Shown one piece after another: positions 27,274 through 35,814 of a stretch of DNA of 51,923 nucleotides (position 1 is the first letter of the stretch; each line of letters begins with the position of its first letter). The notes under the pieces were generated by a model, which was given only the letters and a program-made list of their open reading frames with translations, did not search any database and was not told where the DNA came from. The DNA is from Desulfobacterales bacterium (GTDB lineage: Bacteria; Desulfobacterota; DSM-4660; Desulfatiglandales; Desulfatiglandaceae). The DNA is taken from NCBI GenBank assembly GCA_014382905.1, contig JACNIU010000109.1, positions 1 through 51,923 on the forward strand. Direction: 5' to 3'. Position numbers and translations under genes: made by a program.

Positions 27274-27552
27274 TTGAGAACGCATCTCAAAGATGGATTG
27301 TCATATAGCCGTGTCAAGGGAACGATTTTAATTAAACGTGAGTTGTTAGACGGTTATTTGGAGTCATTTAGGGTGGAGGAATCTAACCAATTCGATAAAT
27401 TGGTTGATGAAATATTGGAAAGTCTCAGAAGACAGTGCATCCAGAGGACTGCCTTCAGGTTGGAAATATGTTTGGAATTTGATTTTCAGGCAACGAAAAA
27501 GCGGTTAGCCGATGTGGGGTATAGTGTGGGAAACGCTAATACAGGTCGATAA
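27274..27552 (+). CDS. Small protein of unknown function
   Basis: 92 residues starting at TTG with GAGAGG six bases upstream. Predicted mostly helical and charged (LVDEILESLRRQCIQRTAFR). No family recognised. It begins 16 bp after the lipoprotein and ends at the edge of a convergent terminator, so it is probably the last gene of that unit. Confidence 0.5.
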   Translation: MRTHLKDGLSYSRVKGTILIKRELLDGYLESFRVEESNQFDKLVDEILESLRRQCIQRTAFRLEICLEFDFQATKKRLADVGYSVGNANTGR

Positions 27553-27583
27553 AAAAGGGGTTCCGTATGTGACGTAACCCCTT
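27550..27583 (-). terminator. Terminator of tRNA-Arg
   Basis: Read on the minus strand, AAGGGGTT pairs with AACCCCTT over a 13-nt loop and is followed by a run of T's. It lies 11 bp beyond the CCA end of the tRNA and may also stop convergent plus-strand transcription. Confidence 0.85.
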
Positions 27584-27593
27584 GATTTCATTA

Positions 27594-27670
27594 TGGCGGG
27601 CGATGCGCGACTCGAACGCGCGACCTCTGGTTCCGGAGACCAACGCTCTATCCACCTGAGCTAATCGCCC
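27594..27670 (-). tRNA. tRNA-Arg (anticodon CCG)
   Basis: 77 nt. Acceptor GGGCGAT pairs with ATCGCCC, discriminator G, then an encoded CCA. D arm GCTC/GAGC, anticodon stem TTGGT/ACCAG with loop CTCCGGA (anticodon CCG), and T arm GCGCG-TTCGAGT-CGCGC all fold correctly. It reads CGG arginine codons. Confidence 0.97.
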
Positions 27671-27745
27671 GCTTGTTCTTCTTTTATCAGGATTTCTGTA
27701 CGAGGTCAAGGGCCGACTGAAGAAGATGCAAGTTCCGCTGCCGCA

Positions 27746-28156
27746 CTATTCAATCCAGTATTTGATGCGCTTCCATGCCAGATCCTTGAGCCTTTTCAGG
27801 AGTTCGGGTGACGTCTCCTCGATATCATGGATATACCACTCGAGGATCTCGGTCGGTTCTACTGTCGTAAGCGTAACTGTTCGCCTACCCTGCTTACCGA
27901 TGGTTCCCACCTCCCCGATTACCTCGCCGGCCCCTAATTCCTTCACAATGTAGCCATTTTCCGCAACGGCATTTATCTTTCCCGAAACGATGAACGCAAC
28001 GGTGCCGCCGGCCTCCTCCCCTTTCTGGTATACCGTTTCGCCCCCGGAGAACTGCCTGGAACCCGCTTTCACAATCAATAACCCTACTTGAACATGATCC
28101 AGACCACTAAATAGTTCGCTGTCCTTCAGGGCGGTTCGTATGACATCAACATCCAT
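27746..28156 (-). CDS. Cyclic nucleotide-binding domain protein
   Basis: 136 residues, essentially a single cNMP-binding (CRP-like effector) domain: ELFSGLDHVQVGLLIVKAGS then GGETVYQKGEEAGGTVAFIV and the phosphate-binding-cassette-like ELGAGEVIGEVGTIGKQGRR. There is no DNA-binding helix-turn-helix. The start was set at 28156, seven bases after GGAGGGA; a longer frame to 28192 lacks a ribosome-binding site. It lies downstream of the disulfide reductase gene and is probably co-transcribed. Such stand-alone domains usually sense cAMP or cGMP or act as protein regulators; the ligand is unknown. Confidence 0.85.
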   Translation of the reverse strand: MDVDVIRTALKDSELFSGLDHVQVGLLIVKAGSRQFSGGETVYQKGEEAGGTVAFIVSGKINAVAENGYIVKELGAGEVIGEVGTIGKQGRRTVTLTTVEPTEILEWYIHDIEETSPELLKRLKDLAWKRIKYWIE

Positions 28157-28240
28157 TTTGTAGTCCCTCCGTGAGTTATTAGCCGAAGCCATGAATATTT
28201 GTGATGATTAAATCGATCCATTATCCAACGGGAGCTGACC

Positions 28241-29947
28241 TCAGAGATCAAGCCCCCACTTTTTCAACGCGGCCACTCCCCCCTGGAGATTATAGGTGTC
28301 CCGTATTCCGCTCTGATCCAGGATGACCTGGGCCTCGTAGGAACGAACACCCGTGTTGCATAAGAGAACCAGCTTCCTATCTTTGGGCACCTCCGCCATC
28401 CGCGCCCGCAGTTCATCCTGCGGGATGCTTTTCCAGTGATCAGGATATTTGTTGACAAAATACTCCGCATTTCCCCAGCCCCTGCAGTCCAGAAAGACGG
28501 TATCGCCGCGATCTCTCTCAGTCCACCAGTGTGAGAACTGATCCGCGTCTATTACCCTATTCTGACCTGCTAAGATATTTTCAGCCGTGTTGCCTAAGGC
28601 ATTCAGGATATCCATGGCCGCGGAAAAGGGGGGCGAATAAAGAAGTTCGAGGTTGCTGATATCAGAGGTGGTAGGCCTGTACTTGAGCATGGCCGCAACC
28701 GCGCTGACACGGGCAAACATGCTGTCGTTCACGCTTCCCAGACCCTGGATGCCCAGGACCCTGCCAGTCCCTTTTTCCACCACCAGTTCTAAATACATCA
28801 GATCCTTTTCAGGATAAAAGTGGGCGCGGTCAAACTGGACCACAAAGACACTCACCGCATCGAAACCCTCGTCTAACGCCCGTTTCAGGCTTATACCTGC
28901 GTTCGCTAAAGATATCTCGAAGAGCTTTATGATGAAGGTCCCAACAGCCCCTTCAAACCTGGCGTTCCCACCCGCAAGATTGGTGCCGATGACCCGTCCC
29001 TGTCTGTTTGCCAGAGAACCAGACGGGAAGTAAACCGATTTTCCCGTAACCAGATGCGTCACTTCGACACAGTCCCCGCCTGCATATATATGGGGGTCAG
29101 AGGTCTCCATCCTTTCGTTGACCACGATGGCACCATTCGCTGAAATCTCTATGCCGGCATCCTTAGCTAACTTCGAATTGGGTGTAACACCAACGGCCAT
29201 GATCACCAGATCTGCATCCAAGGTCCTCTTATCGGTAACGACCCTTTCTACCCGGCTCTCGCCTTCAAGCCGCAGGACGTGTTCTCCAAGGTAGATGGAG
29301 ATGTCGTTTTCTTTTAGGTGATGCTGACCCATCCGGGCCATGTTGGGACTGATGATTCCCGGCAGTATCTGATCCGCCACTTCCACAACAGAAGTGTCAA
29401 TCCCCCAGAGGTCAGCCAACGCCTCTGCCATTTCGAGGCCGATGGCGCCCGCGCCGATAACCACAGCCTTCTCAACCTTGCCGCCGGCAATTTCCCTCTT
29501 AATTGCCACCGCCTCATTGAGATCCGATACCGTAAAGACTCCTTCGAGGCTGACTCCGGGAATGGCCAGCCGTTTTGGTCGGCTCCCGGTAGCCAAGACA
29601 AGCCGGTCATAGGGGAGGGTCTGTTTCTTTCCATCGCGGACGTCTTGAACAAACACCACCTTCTTGCTTCGATCTATGGAAACGGCCCTGGTATTTGTAA
29701 GGACCTGGATATCTTTTACATCCCTGAAGAATTTTGCATCGCGAATCATGTGGAAGCTGGTTGACTGGAGCTGGCCAGGGTCGCTCACGTCGCCCGACAC
29801 GAAATAGGGAATCCCGCACCCCCCGTAAGAGATCCGGTCGGCCTGATCAATCATGATGACCTCTGAATCGGGATCCAGTCGTTTCAAACGGCACGCTGCT
29901 TTCGGACCCAGAGCGACCGCTCCGATAATTACGACATTCTGTTGCAT
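28241..29947 (-). CDS. CoA-disulfide/persulfide reductase with C-terminal rhodanese
   Basis: 568 residues. The FAD/NAD disulfide-reductase part (1-440) has NVVIIGAVALGPKAACRL, the single redox Cys44 in ISYGGCGIPYFV, and the second nucleotide-binding motif VVIGAGAIGLEMAEALADLW. The dimerisation domain ends around 455. The C-terminal rhodanese (about 470-568) keeps its catalytic Cys in LCNTGVRSYEAQ. This is the CoADR-RHD/Npsr architecture, which reduces CoA persulfides or polysulfide with NAD(P)H. The start is MQQN at 29947, after AAAGGA; upstream codons come from the inserted element copy C. Confidence 0.92.
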   Translation of the reverse strand: MQQNVVIIGAVALGPKAACRLKRLDPDSEVIMIDQADRISYGGCGIPYFVSGDVSDPGQLQSTSFHMIRDAKFFRDVKDIQVLTNTRAVSIDRSKKVVFVQDVRDGKKQTLPYDRLVLATGSRPKRLAIPGVSLEGVFTVSDLNEAVAIKREIAGGKVEKAVVIGAGAIGLEMAEALADLWGIDTSVVEVADQILPGIISPNMARMGQHHLKENDISIYLGEHVLRLEGESRVERVVTDKRTLDADLVIMAVGVTPNSKLAKDAGIEISANGAIVVNERMETSDPHIYAGGDCVEVTHLVTGKSVYFPSGSLANRQGRVIGTNLAGGNARFEGAVGTFIIKLFEISLANAGISLKRALDEGFDAVSVFVVQFDRAHFYPEKDLMYLELVVEKGTGRVLGIQGLGSVNDSMFARVSAVAAMLKYRPTTSDISNLELLYSPPFSAAMDILNALGNTAENILAGQNRVIDADQFSHWWTERDRGDTVFLDCRGWGNAEYFVNKYPDHWKSIPQDELRARMAEVPKDRKLVLLCNTGVRSYEAQVILDQSGIRDTYNLQGGVAALKKWGLDL

Positions 29948-29965
29948 AACAAAGTTCCTTTGCTG

Positions 29966-30042
29966 GTAACACTTTAGCCATTTGAAACAAAGTGTTGGAC
30001 CATGCAACAAACGAGTGATGGTTTCAAGACGCTAAAGTGATA
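29966..30042. mobile_element. Core-less copy C of the inverted-repeat element
   Basis: 77 bp made of just the two outer arms: GTAACACTTTAGCC...TTGGACCATG joined directly to CAACAAACGA...GCTAAAGTGATA. The left arm matches the complement of the right end of copy B, the right arm the complement of its left end; the inner 35-bp repeats and core are missing. It is flanked by an exact 9-bp direct repeat CCTTTGCTG (29957-29965, 30043-30051). The duplication includes the AAAGG of the downstream gene's ribosome-binding site, so the insertion sits in its 5' leader. Confidence 0.85.
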
Positions 30043-30334
30043 CCTTTGCTGTTGTTTGTTTTATCACCCTTTTCTATATAAATCAAAAAGGGAAGATTTT
30101 TCAATGTTTTAAAATACTATTTGTCATGGCAACGCGCCAGCTCATACCATATTGAGTGACCCCGTGTCTTGTCTGATAACCGGTTGGGCTGCCCGGCCTT
30201 ACTCTCCGGTTTACAATCTGTAAAATAAGTCGACATATCTCACGCTGCCGTTTTCTTTCGCCGAGCATGTTTATATACAAGAAAATGGTGTTAAATCAGG
30301 GAATTATAAACCGTATTCCTTCCGTAATCCATTT

Positions 30335-30350
30335 TGGCATACTGGTTGCT
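30335..30350 (+). promoter_or_regulatory. Sigma-54-type promoter of CBS-ACT gene
   Basis: TGGCAT-ACTGG-TTGCT, matching the -24/-12 consensus TGGCAC-N5-TTGCW with one deviation. The GG and GC dinucleotides are correctly spaced. It lies 73 bp upstream of the ATG at 30423. Confidence 0.7.
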
Positions 30351-30422
30351 ATACATTATTAACAAGAGCTGGACAGAATTTAGAATACTTGGCCCAAACA
30401 TGGGTTGAGAGGAGGTGCTGTG

Positions 30423-31100
30423 ATGTTAGTCAAAGACTGGATGACCAAGACAGTGATTACTGTGGACGAAAATGATTCCATGCAGGATGCCATGAAGTCA
30501 TTAAAGGAATATGACATTCCCATGTTGCCCGTTATGAAAAGGGGCAATTTAGTGGGAATCATCACCGACAGGGATCTAAAGAGGGCGTCTCCATCCGACG
30601 CGACGACCCTGGAGGTTCATGAACTCCTCTTCCTTGTATCAAAAATCAAGGTAAAGGACATTATGACTAAAAATCCGATCACCGTACCCTTTGATTTTAC
30701 TGTGGAAGAAGCAGCCGAGGTATTTGTAAAGAACAAGATATCCGGTGCACCAGTAATGGATCATGAGGGTCAGATTATCGGGACCATTACCAAAGGAGAC
30801 CTGTTCAGGGTCTTGATTTCCTTGACCGGCGTCGGACAGAGAGGGATCCAGTTTGCCTTTCAGATTGAAGATCGACCCGGGTCCATTAAAGAGCTTGCGG
30901 ATATTATCCGGCAGTACGGAGGCCGCATGGTGAGCATCCTGAGCACCTATGAACATGTTCCCAAAGGATACAGGAAGGTCTTCATCAGGATGTATGGGGT
31001 TGAGCGGGAGAGACTTCCCAAGCTCGAAGACGATCTCCGGGAAAAGGCAACCCTCCTTTACGTGGTGGACCACCGCGAAAACAGACGGGAGATTTTTTAG
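30423..31100 (+). CDS. CBS-pair and ACT domain regulatory protein (AcuB-like)
   Basis: 225 residues. CBS motif 1 (1-60: VKDWMTKTVITVDENDSMQD) and CBS motif 2 (about 77-135: VKDIMTKNPITVPFDFTVEE) form a Bateman module that usually binds adenine nucleotides. The C-terminal ACT-like domain (about 140-215) starts IQFAFQIEDRPGSIKELADI. AcuB-type proteins have this layout, but the target is unknown. GAGGAGGTG precedes the ATG; a TTG frame beginning at 30405 includes that site and is rejected. A sigma-54 motif lies upstream. Confidence 0.88.
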   Translation: MLVKDWMTKTVITVDENDSMQDAMKSLKEYDIPMLPVMKRGNLVGIITDRDLKRASPSDATTLEVHELLFLVSKIKVKDIMTKNPITVPFDFTVEEAAEVFVKNKISGAPVMDHEGQIIGTITKGDLFRVLISLTGVGQRGIQFAFQIEDRPGSIKELADIIRQYGGRMVSILSTYEHVPKGYRKVFIRMYGVERERLPKLEDDLREKATLLYVVDHRENRREIF

Positions 31101-31245
31101 CTGGTCATAACAGCTTGTCCATGGCAACACCTGCAACGCTCCACGACCCCATTCGCGAGGAACTCCGAACTCCGAAACGAGGGGGAAAGGCGCACGACGA
31201 GAAAGCCTTTCTGTTTACAGTGTTCAACAAGAGGTGACAGTTTAC

Positions 31246-31279
31246 CTGTTGGCTGGCAAAGACGGGCTCATGCCAACAG
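31246..31279. promoter_or_regulatory. Inverted repeat, candidate activator site
   Basis: Perfect 8-bp arms CTGTTGGC and GCCAACAG separated by 18 bp, centred about 74 bp upstream of the sigma-54 -24 element. The position suits an enhancer-binding activator of sigma-54. Such a short repeat could also be chance. Confidence 0.4.
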
Positions 31280-31335
31280 TCACAATTTCCCTATAGTTAT
31301 GCCATGTTAACATACTTCATATGAGCCTTGGCTTC

Positions 31336-31351
31336 TGGCACATCAATTGCG
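31336..31351 (+). promoter_or_regulatory. Sigma-54-type promoter of hydBGDA
   Basis: TGGCAC-ATCAA-TTGCG. It matches the -24/-12 consensus at all positions but the last. It lies 105 bp upstream of hydB. Confidence 0.75.
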
Positions 31352-31455
31352 GACATATTTAAAAAGTTGAAATTGTCTCTTATATACGGTAATGGGATTC
31401 TTGTTGGAGTAAGTGTTGAATTCATGTACTTAGGGCTCGATAGGGAGGTAAGGTC

Positions 31456-32490
31456 ATGGAATTGCGACTCATTGAAAAATCGGATCATGATTTTTTTGTT
31501 CAAAACCTCATCCACCATTACCAGGTGGAAGGGGTCAAACGCAAGGAAAGCGCCTTTATTTACGGCCTGATAAAATCGCCTGAGGAGCTCTGTTTAGATT
31601 TTGACTGTACGCTTATCCCCCCGAAGAAGTATTTTTTACCCCCAAAGGAAGCGCTTTTTCAATTCGCATCCGGTCCCGCTCCTGAGGCCACTCCGGTGAT
31701 CGCGGACGACCCCTTTATCCTCTTCGGTGTCCATCCCTATGATCTTAAGGCGATCCATCAGATGGACAGGATTTTTGCCAGTGGAGTTCCTGATCCTCAT
31801 TACCTGAAGCGGAGAGAGGCCGCCCTGATTATAGGCGTCGACCCGATCAGGGTTGCTCCGCGCGCTTTTTGGGCTGATATGGGAGCAGCAACGATATCCA
31901 ACGGTTTTGACCTGATGTTCACAGATATCGGCGAAAGCTTTATCGTGGAGACCGGGAGTAGCAAGGGAGAAGCCCTCCTGACGCAGTACGGGAAGTGCCG
32001 CCCAGCCACAAAGGAGGAGGCTCGGGAACGGGTGAGCGTGCGGTCTCGGGTCTCGCACGCCTGCAAGAAGAGGGGCATCGCCTTCCCGAGAAGAGAGATC
32101 CCCACACTCCTGAAACACTCCTGGGATAAGATCTTCTGGGAAGAGTGGGCCGATAAGTGTCTGAGCTGTGGGACGTGCAACCTTGTCTGTCCCACCTGTT
32201 ACTGCTTTGATGTAAAGGATGATATGAATCTGGACCTGATACACGGAGAACGGATGCGTCGCTGGGATGGTTGTTTGCTTCAGGATTTTGCCAAGGTTGC
32301 CACGGGTGAAAATTTCCGTGAGACCCGGGCTTCACGGTATCGTCACCGTTTTTTCCGAAAAGGCCTTTATCTCTTCGGGCTGCTGGATGACGTCGCATGC
32401 GTGGGATGTGGGAGATGCGCTTCGGGCTGTCTGCCAGATATTGCTGACCCGGTGAATGTGTTTAACAAATTAAGGGAAGATGAAAAATAA
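31456..32490 (+). CDS. hydB: Sulfhydrogenase-type Fe-S subunit (beta)
   Basis: 344 residues. HydB carries two [4Fe-4S] clusters linking the hydrogenase small subunit to the flavin subunit. The cluster motifs are CLSCGTCNLVCPTCYCFDV and CVGCGRCASGCLPDIADPV near the C-terminus. The N-terminal 200 residues match the family's diaphorase-like domain (FILFGVHPYDLKAIHQMDRI). The first gene of hydB-hydG-hydD-hydA; GGAGGTAAG precedes the ATG. Confidence 0.92.
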   Translation: MELRLIEKSDHDFFVQNLIHHYQVEGVKRKESAFIYGLIKSPEELCLDFDCTLIPPKKYFLPPKEALFQFASGPAPEATPVIADDPFILFGVHPYDLKAIHQMDRIFASGVPDPHYLKRREAALIIGVDPIRVAPRAFWADMGAATISNGFDLMFTDIGESFIVETGSSKGEALLTQYGKCRPATKEEARERVSVRSRVSHACKKRGIAFPRREIPTLLKHSWDKIFWEEWADKCLSCGTCNLVCPTCYCFDVKDDMNLDLIHGERMRRWDGCLLQDFAKVATGENFRETRASRYRHRFFRKGLYLFGLLDDVACVGCGRCASGCLPDIADPVNVFNKLREDEK

Positions 32491-32503
32491 GGAGGGATCC
32501 ACC

Positions 32504-33340
32504 ATGAACCAACCCATATTAGAAGCTTCTCCCTTTCTACCGAGGTGGGCTGAAATTACTCGAATTGAGAAACTCACTGAAAACGAGAAACTCTTCGAGA
32601 TGCACCTTGTGAGTGGAGAGCCCTTAGGCCATTTGCCTGGACAGTTTGTAGAGCTATCAGTGATGGGCATTGGAGAGGCCCCCATATCGATCTCCTCAGC
32701 GCCGAGGGAAAATGGTGCGTTTGAGCTTGCGATTCGAAAAGTCGGAAATCTTACCACTGCCATACACAACGCCGGCATAGGAGACAAGGTAGGAATCCGC
32801 GGTCCCTTTGGCACCCACTTTCCGGTGGAAGAGACCAAAGGAAAGGATCTCCTGTTTGTGGCCGGAGGAATAGGGCTCGTCCCATTGAGATCATTTATTC
32901 ATTTTGTCCTGGATCACCGAAATGAATACGGTAAAGTTATCATCTTTTTCGGCGCCAGAAACCCTTCTGAAAGGCTCTTCCTCGACGAACTTGATCAATG
33001 GAGTACAAGAGAAGACATAAAATATTTTGATACCGTGGATAGAGGAGACGCCAATTGGACGGGAAATGTAGGCGTCATCACCACCCTCTTCCCCAAGATC
33101 CATATTGATCCCTCAAGGACCTATTGTGCTGTTGTCGGGCCACCTGTGATGTATCGATTTGTCATATTAGAGGCCAAGGCAAAAGGAATACCGGATAGAC
33201 AGATCTTTCTGTCCCTTGAGAGGAGAATGAAGTGCGGGATCGGGAAGTGCGGCCATTGCCAGATCAATCACATCTATGTCTGTCAGGATGGACCTGTATT
33301 CAAATACTCGGACATCTTTGATTTGGAGGAGGCGCTGTGA
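32504..33340 (+). CDS. hydG: Sulfhydrogenase flavin (NADP-binding) subunit
   Basis: 278 residues of the ferredoxin-NADP reductase/PyrK superfamily. FAD-binding region LPGQFVELSVMGIGEAPISI, NAD(P)-binding start LLFVAGGIGLVPLRSFIHFV, and a [2Fe-2S]-type Cys cluster in RRMKCGIGKCGHCQINHIYV near the C-terminus. It passes electrons between NADP(H) and HydB. The start was placed at 32504, after GGAGGG; a longer frame begins upstream of that site. The stop overlaps the hydD start by one base (TGATG). Confidence 0.92.
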   Translation: MNQPILEASPFLPRWAEITRIEKLTENEKLFEMHLVSGEPLGHLPGQFVELSVMGIGEAPISISSAPRENGAFELAIRKVGNLTTAIHNAGIGDKVGIRGPFGTHFPVEETKGKDLLFVAGGIGLVPLRSFIHFVLDHRNEYGKVIIFFGARNPSERLFLDELDQWSTREDIKYFDTVDRGDANWTGNVGVITTLFPKIHIDPSRTYCAVVGPPVMYRFVILEAKAKGIPDRQIFLSLERRMKCGIGKCGHCQINHIYVCQDGPVFKYSDIFDLEEAL

Positions 33341-34080
33341 TGGAGAAACCAAGAATAGCATTTTTTGATTTTGCCAGTTGTGAAGGATGCCAATTACAGG
33401 TTATCAATCTGGAGGAGGACCTCTTGAAAGTGCTCGATGCCGTAGATGTCGTAAGCTTCAGGGAGGCCACCAAGGATCACTCGGATGATTATGACATCGC
33501 CTTTATTGAGGGTTCGATCACCCGCCGATCTGACGAACCCAGGCTCAAGGGCATTCGCTCAAATGCCAAGGTCCTCGTTAGCCTCGGTTCCTGTGCCACA
33601 TTGGGCGGAATCAACTGCCTTAAAAATTTTCAACCTGAAGCGTATGTCAGAAAATTTGTTTACGGAGACAAGGCCCATCAGTATGAGACATACCCTGCCC
33701 GACCCATTAAAGCAGTGGTTCCGGTAGATTTGGAAATCCCTGGGTGCCCTATAAACCGCCAGGAATTTGCCACAGTGGTCAAAGACCTGCTTTTGGGGAA
33801 AAAGCCGGAGATTCCCAACTATCCCGTGTGTGTGGAATGTAAGATGGCTGAAAATATTTGCGCCTACGAGAGGGACCTGGCCTGTATGGGGCCGGTTACC
33901 AGGGGAGGCTGCAAGGCATGCTGTGTCACAGAAGGAAGCTTTTGCTGGGGATGCCGGGGTCTTGTAGACGACCCTAACGCCGATTCCCAGAGGGAGATCC
34001 TGGCCAAGCACGGGTTGAGCGTGCAGGATGTCCTCGGGAAATTTCGACTTTATACTGGATTTTCGGAGGTGGCGAAATGA
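33340..34080 (+). CDS. hydD: [NiFe] hydrogenase small subunit, group 3b type
   Basis: 246 residues. The proximal-cluster motif ASCEGCQLQVI near residue 15 and the segment LVSLGSCATLGGINCLKNF are the small-subunit hallmarks; further Cys pairs in VPVDLEIPGCPINRQEF and CVECKMAENIC bind the other cluster(s). There is no twin-arginine signal, so it is cytoplasmic. It overlaps hydA by 4 nt. Confidence 0.94.
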   Translation: MEKPRIAFFDFASCEGCQLQVINLEEDLLKVLDAVDVVSFREATKDHSDDYDIAFIEGSITRRSDEPRLKGIRSNAKVLVSLGSCATLGGINCLKNFQPEAYVRKFVYGDKAHQYETYPARPIKAVVPVDLEIPGCPINRQEFATVVKDLLLGKKPEIPNYPVCVECKMAENICAYERDLACMGPVTRGGCKACCVTEGSFCWGCRGLVDDPNADSQREILAKHGLSVQDVLGKFRLYTGFSEVAK

Positions 34081-35363
34081 GTGCTGAAAAGATTATAAAG
34101 GTTGACCACGTGACCCGGGTGGAGGGCCACGGGAATATCTTAATAAAGATAAAGGATGGCAAGGTAGAGGAATGCCTGTGGAAGGTAGTAGAGGCGCCCC
34201 GGTTTTTTGAGGCCATGCTCCGCGGGCGTAAATGGTACGAAGTCGCCCATATTACTTCGAGGATCTGCGGGATCTGCTCCATCGGACATACCCTCACATC
34301 TCTGAAGGCCACCGAGGCGGCCATGGGAGTGACCGTATCCGAGCAGACATTGAAGTTTCGAAGACTCCTGTTGCACGCCGAAACCCTGCAGAGCCATATC
34401 CTTCACTTGGGATACCTTGTGCTTCCGGATCTCGTCGGGGTACCCAGCGTTGTGCCTCTGGCATCCTCACATACCGAACATGTGCTTCGCGTCGTCAGGA
34501 TCCATCGCATGGCCAACGAGATGTCTGATCTTCTTGGAGGCCGCACGACCCATCCCCAGCGGCCGGTGGTCGGGGGATTCACGAAATGGCCAACCGCCCA
34601 AGAGATGGAGACATTGCGCCAGAGACTGATAGACAGAGTCCCTGACGTGGAAGCCGTGGCATCCCTGATCAAGGATCTTGCGGGAAAACTTCCTAAGTTT
34701 ACCAGGGAAACCGAGTTTATCGGCCTGACCAGCGCGGATGAATACGCCTTTTATGACGGAGACATTGCTTCCACAGATGGAGGCACGTGGCCTGTGGATC
34801 AGTACAAGAAGGTTACCAATGAATACCTGGTTCCCCAGTCCACGGCGAAGTTCACCAAGAACAAAAGGGACGCCTATATGGTGGGTGCGCTTGCCAGATT
34901 GAACCTGAATTATGACCAGTTGACGCCCAAGGCCAAAGAAATCGCGCAGGCCTTTGGGCTCGGGCCTATGAACTACAACCCGTTCATGAATAATGTTGCA
35001 CAATTGGTGGAATTCGTCCACTGCTTAGAAGAATCGATCCGCCTCATTGATGAGATACTGGAGGAGGGAATCGAAAGCGAAAAACCATCGGTCTCTGTCC
35101 GGCCCGGCAGGGGGAGCGGCTCCACCGAGGTCCCCAGAGGTATCCTGTTCCACGAATATGAATACAACAACAACGGGGAATGCGTCTGGGCCAATTGCGT
35201 TATTCCCACTAACCAGAACCACGCGAACATCCAGAAAGATCTGGAGACCTTGATCCCTGAGATAAAGGACAGGCCTCAAGAAGAGATAGAACTCACAGCA
35301 GAAATGCTTGTCAGGGCATATGATCCCTGTATTTCCTGTTCTACCCATTGTATTTTCCTTTAA
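34077..35363 (+). CDS. hydA: [NiFe] hydrogenase large subunit, group 3b type
   Basis: 428 residues. The Ni-Fe ligands are in RICGICSIGH (L1) and DPCISCSTH (L2); all four cysteines are Cys, not Sec. The N-terminal VDHVTRVEGHGNI also fits. Only four residues (CIFL) follow the L2 histidine, so any maturation peptide is minimal. The gene set with HydB, HydG and HydD is that of group 3b bidirectional NADP-linked hydrogenases (sulfhydrogenases), which can produce or oxidise H2 and reduce sulfur in vitro. Maturation genes (hyp) are not in the window. Confidence 0.95.
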   Translation: MSAEKIIKVDHVTRVEGHGNILIKIKDGKVEECLWKVVEAPRFFEAMLRGRKWYEVAHITSRICGICSIGHTLTSLKATEAAMGVTVSEQTLKFRRLLLHAETLQSHILHLGYLVLPDLVGVPSVVPLASSHTEHVLRVVRIHRMANEMSDLLGGRTTHPQRPVVGGFTKWPTAQEMETLRQRLIDRVPDVEAVASLIKDLAGKLPKFTRETEFIGLTSADEYAFYDGDIASTDGGTWPVDQYKKVTNEYLVPQSTAKFTKNKRDAYMVGALARLNLNYDQLTPKAKEIAQAFGLGPMNYNPFMNNVAQLVEFVHCLEESIRLIDEILEEGIESEKPSVSVRPGRGSGSTEVPRGILFHEYEYNNNGECVWANCVIPTNQNHANIQKDLETLIPEIKDRPQEEIELTAEMLVRAYDPCISCSTHCIFL

Positions 35364-35389
35364 GAAAGCGTAAGAGAAGGAGGAGAAGG

Positions 35390-35800
35390 ATGGAAAAGCC
35401 AAAGATTCTTATTATCGATGATGACCCCGATCTGGTTGAGAGCATGCGAATAACCCTGGAGGCCAATAATTACGAGGTTGAAAGCGCCCAAAATGGTCCG
35501 GAGGGTCTCAAGCTTGTAAAGGAAATAAACCCCGATCTTATTATTCTTGATGTGATGATGGATTCCATAACAGAAGGATTCCAGGTCTCGTACCAGCTCA
35601 AAAGCAGGGATCCACAATCCGAATACAGGGCCTACTCCGACATTCCCATTCTCATGCTCACGGGTATTTCCCAGAAGATGCATATGAAGTTTTCTCCAGC
35701 GGCTGATGAAGACTATCTGCCGGTGGAAGAATTCGTGGAGAAGCCGATCCAGTTCGACGCCTTGCTGGAAAAGGTTGCGAGACTGATCAAAAAGAGGTAA
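35390..35800 (+). CDS. Single-domain response regulator
   Basis: 136 residues, one receiver domain. Acidic pocket IIDDD (9-13), phospho-acceptor Asp54 in LIILDVMMD, Thr in LMLTG and Lys in FVEKPIQFD. There is no output domain. It starts 26 bp after hydA, after AGGAGAAGG, so it is probably in the hydrogenase operon. It is followed by a GAF kinase 14 bp downstream, its likely phosphodonor. Confidence 0.92.
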   Translation: MEKPKILIIDDDPDLVESMRITLEANNYEVESAQNGPEGLKLVKEINPDLIILDVMMDSITEGFQVSYQLKSRDPQSEYRAYSDIPILMLTGISQKMHMKFSPAADEDYLPVEEFVEKPIQFDALLEKVARLIKKR

Positions 35801-35814
35801 CGGGCCCCGAGCCC

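Larger units (their letters stand above)
31101..31455. other. Regulatory spacer upstream of hydB
   Basis: No gene. It contains an 8-bp inverted repeat CTGTTGGC/GCCAACAG (31246-31253, 31272-31279) about 57 bp upstream of the sigma-54 motif at 31336-31351, and a short word-like run GGAACTCCGAACTCCGAAAC near 31160. Confidence 0.5.
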
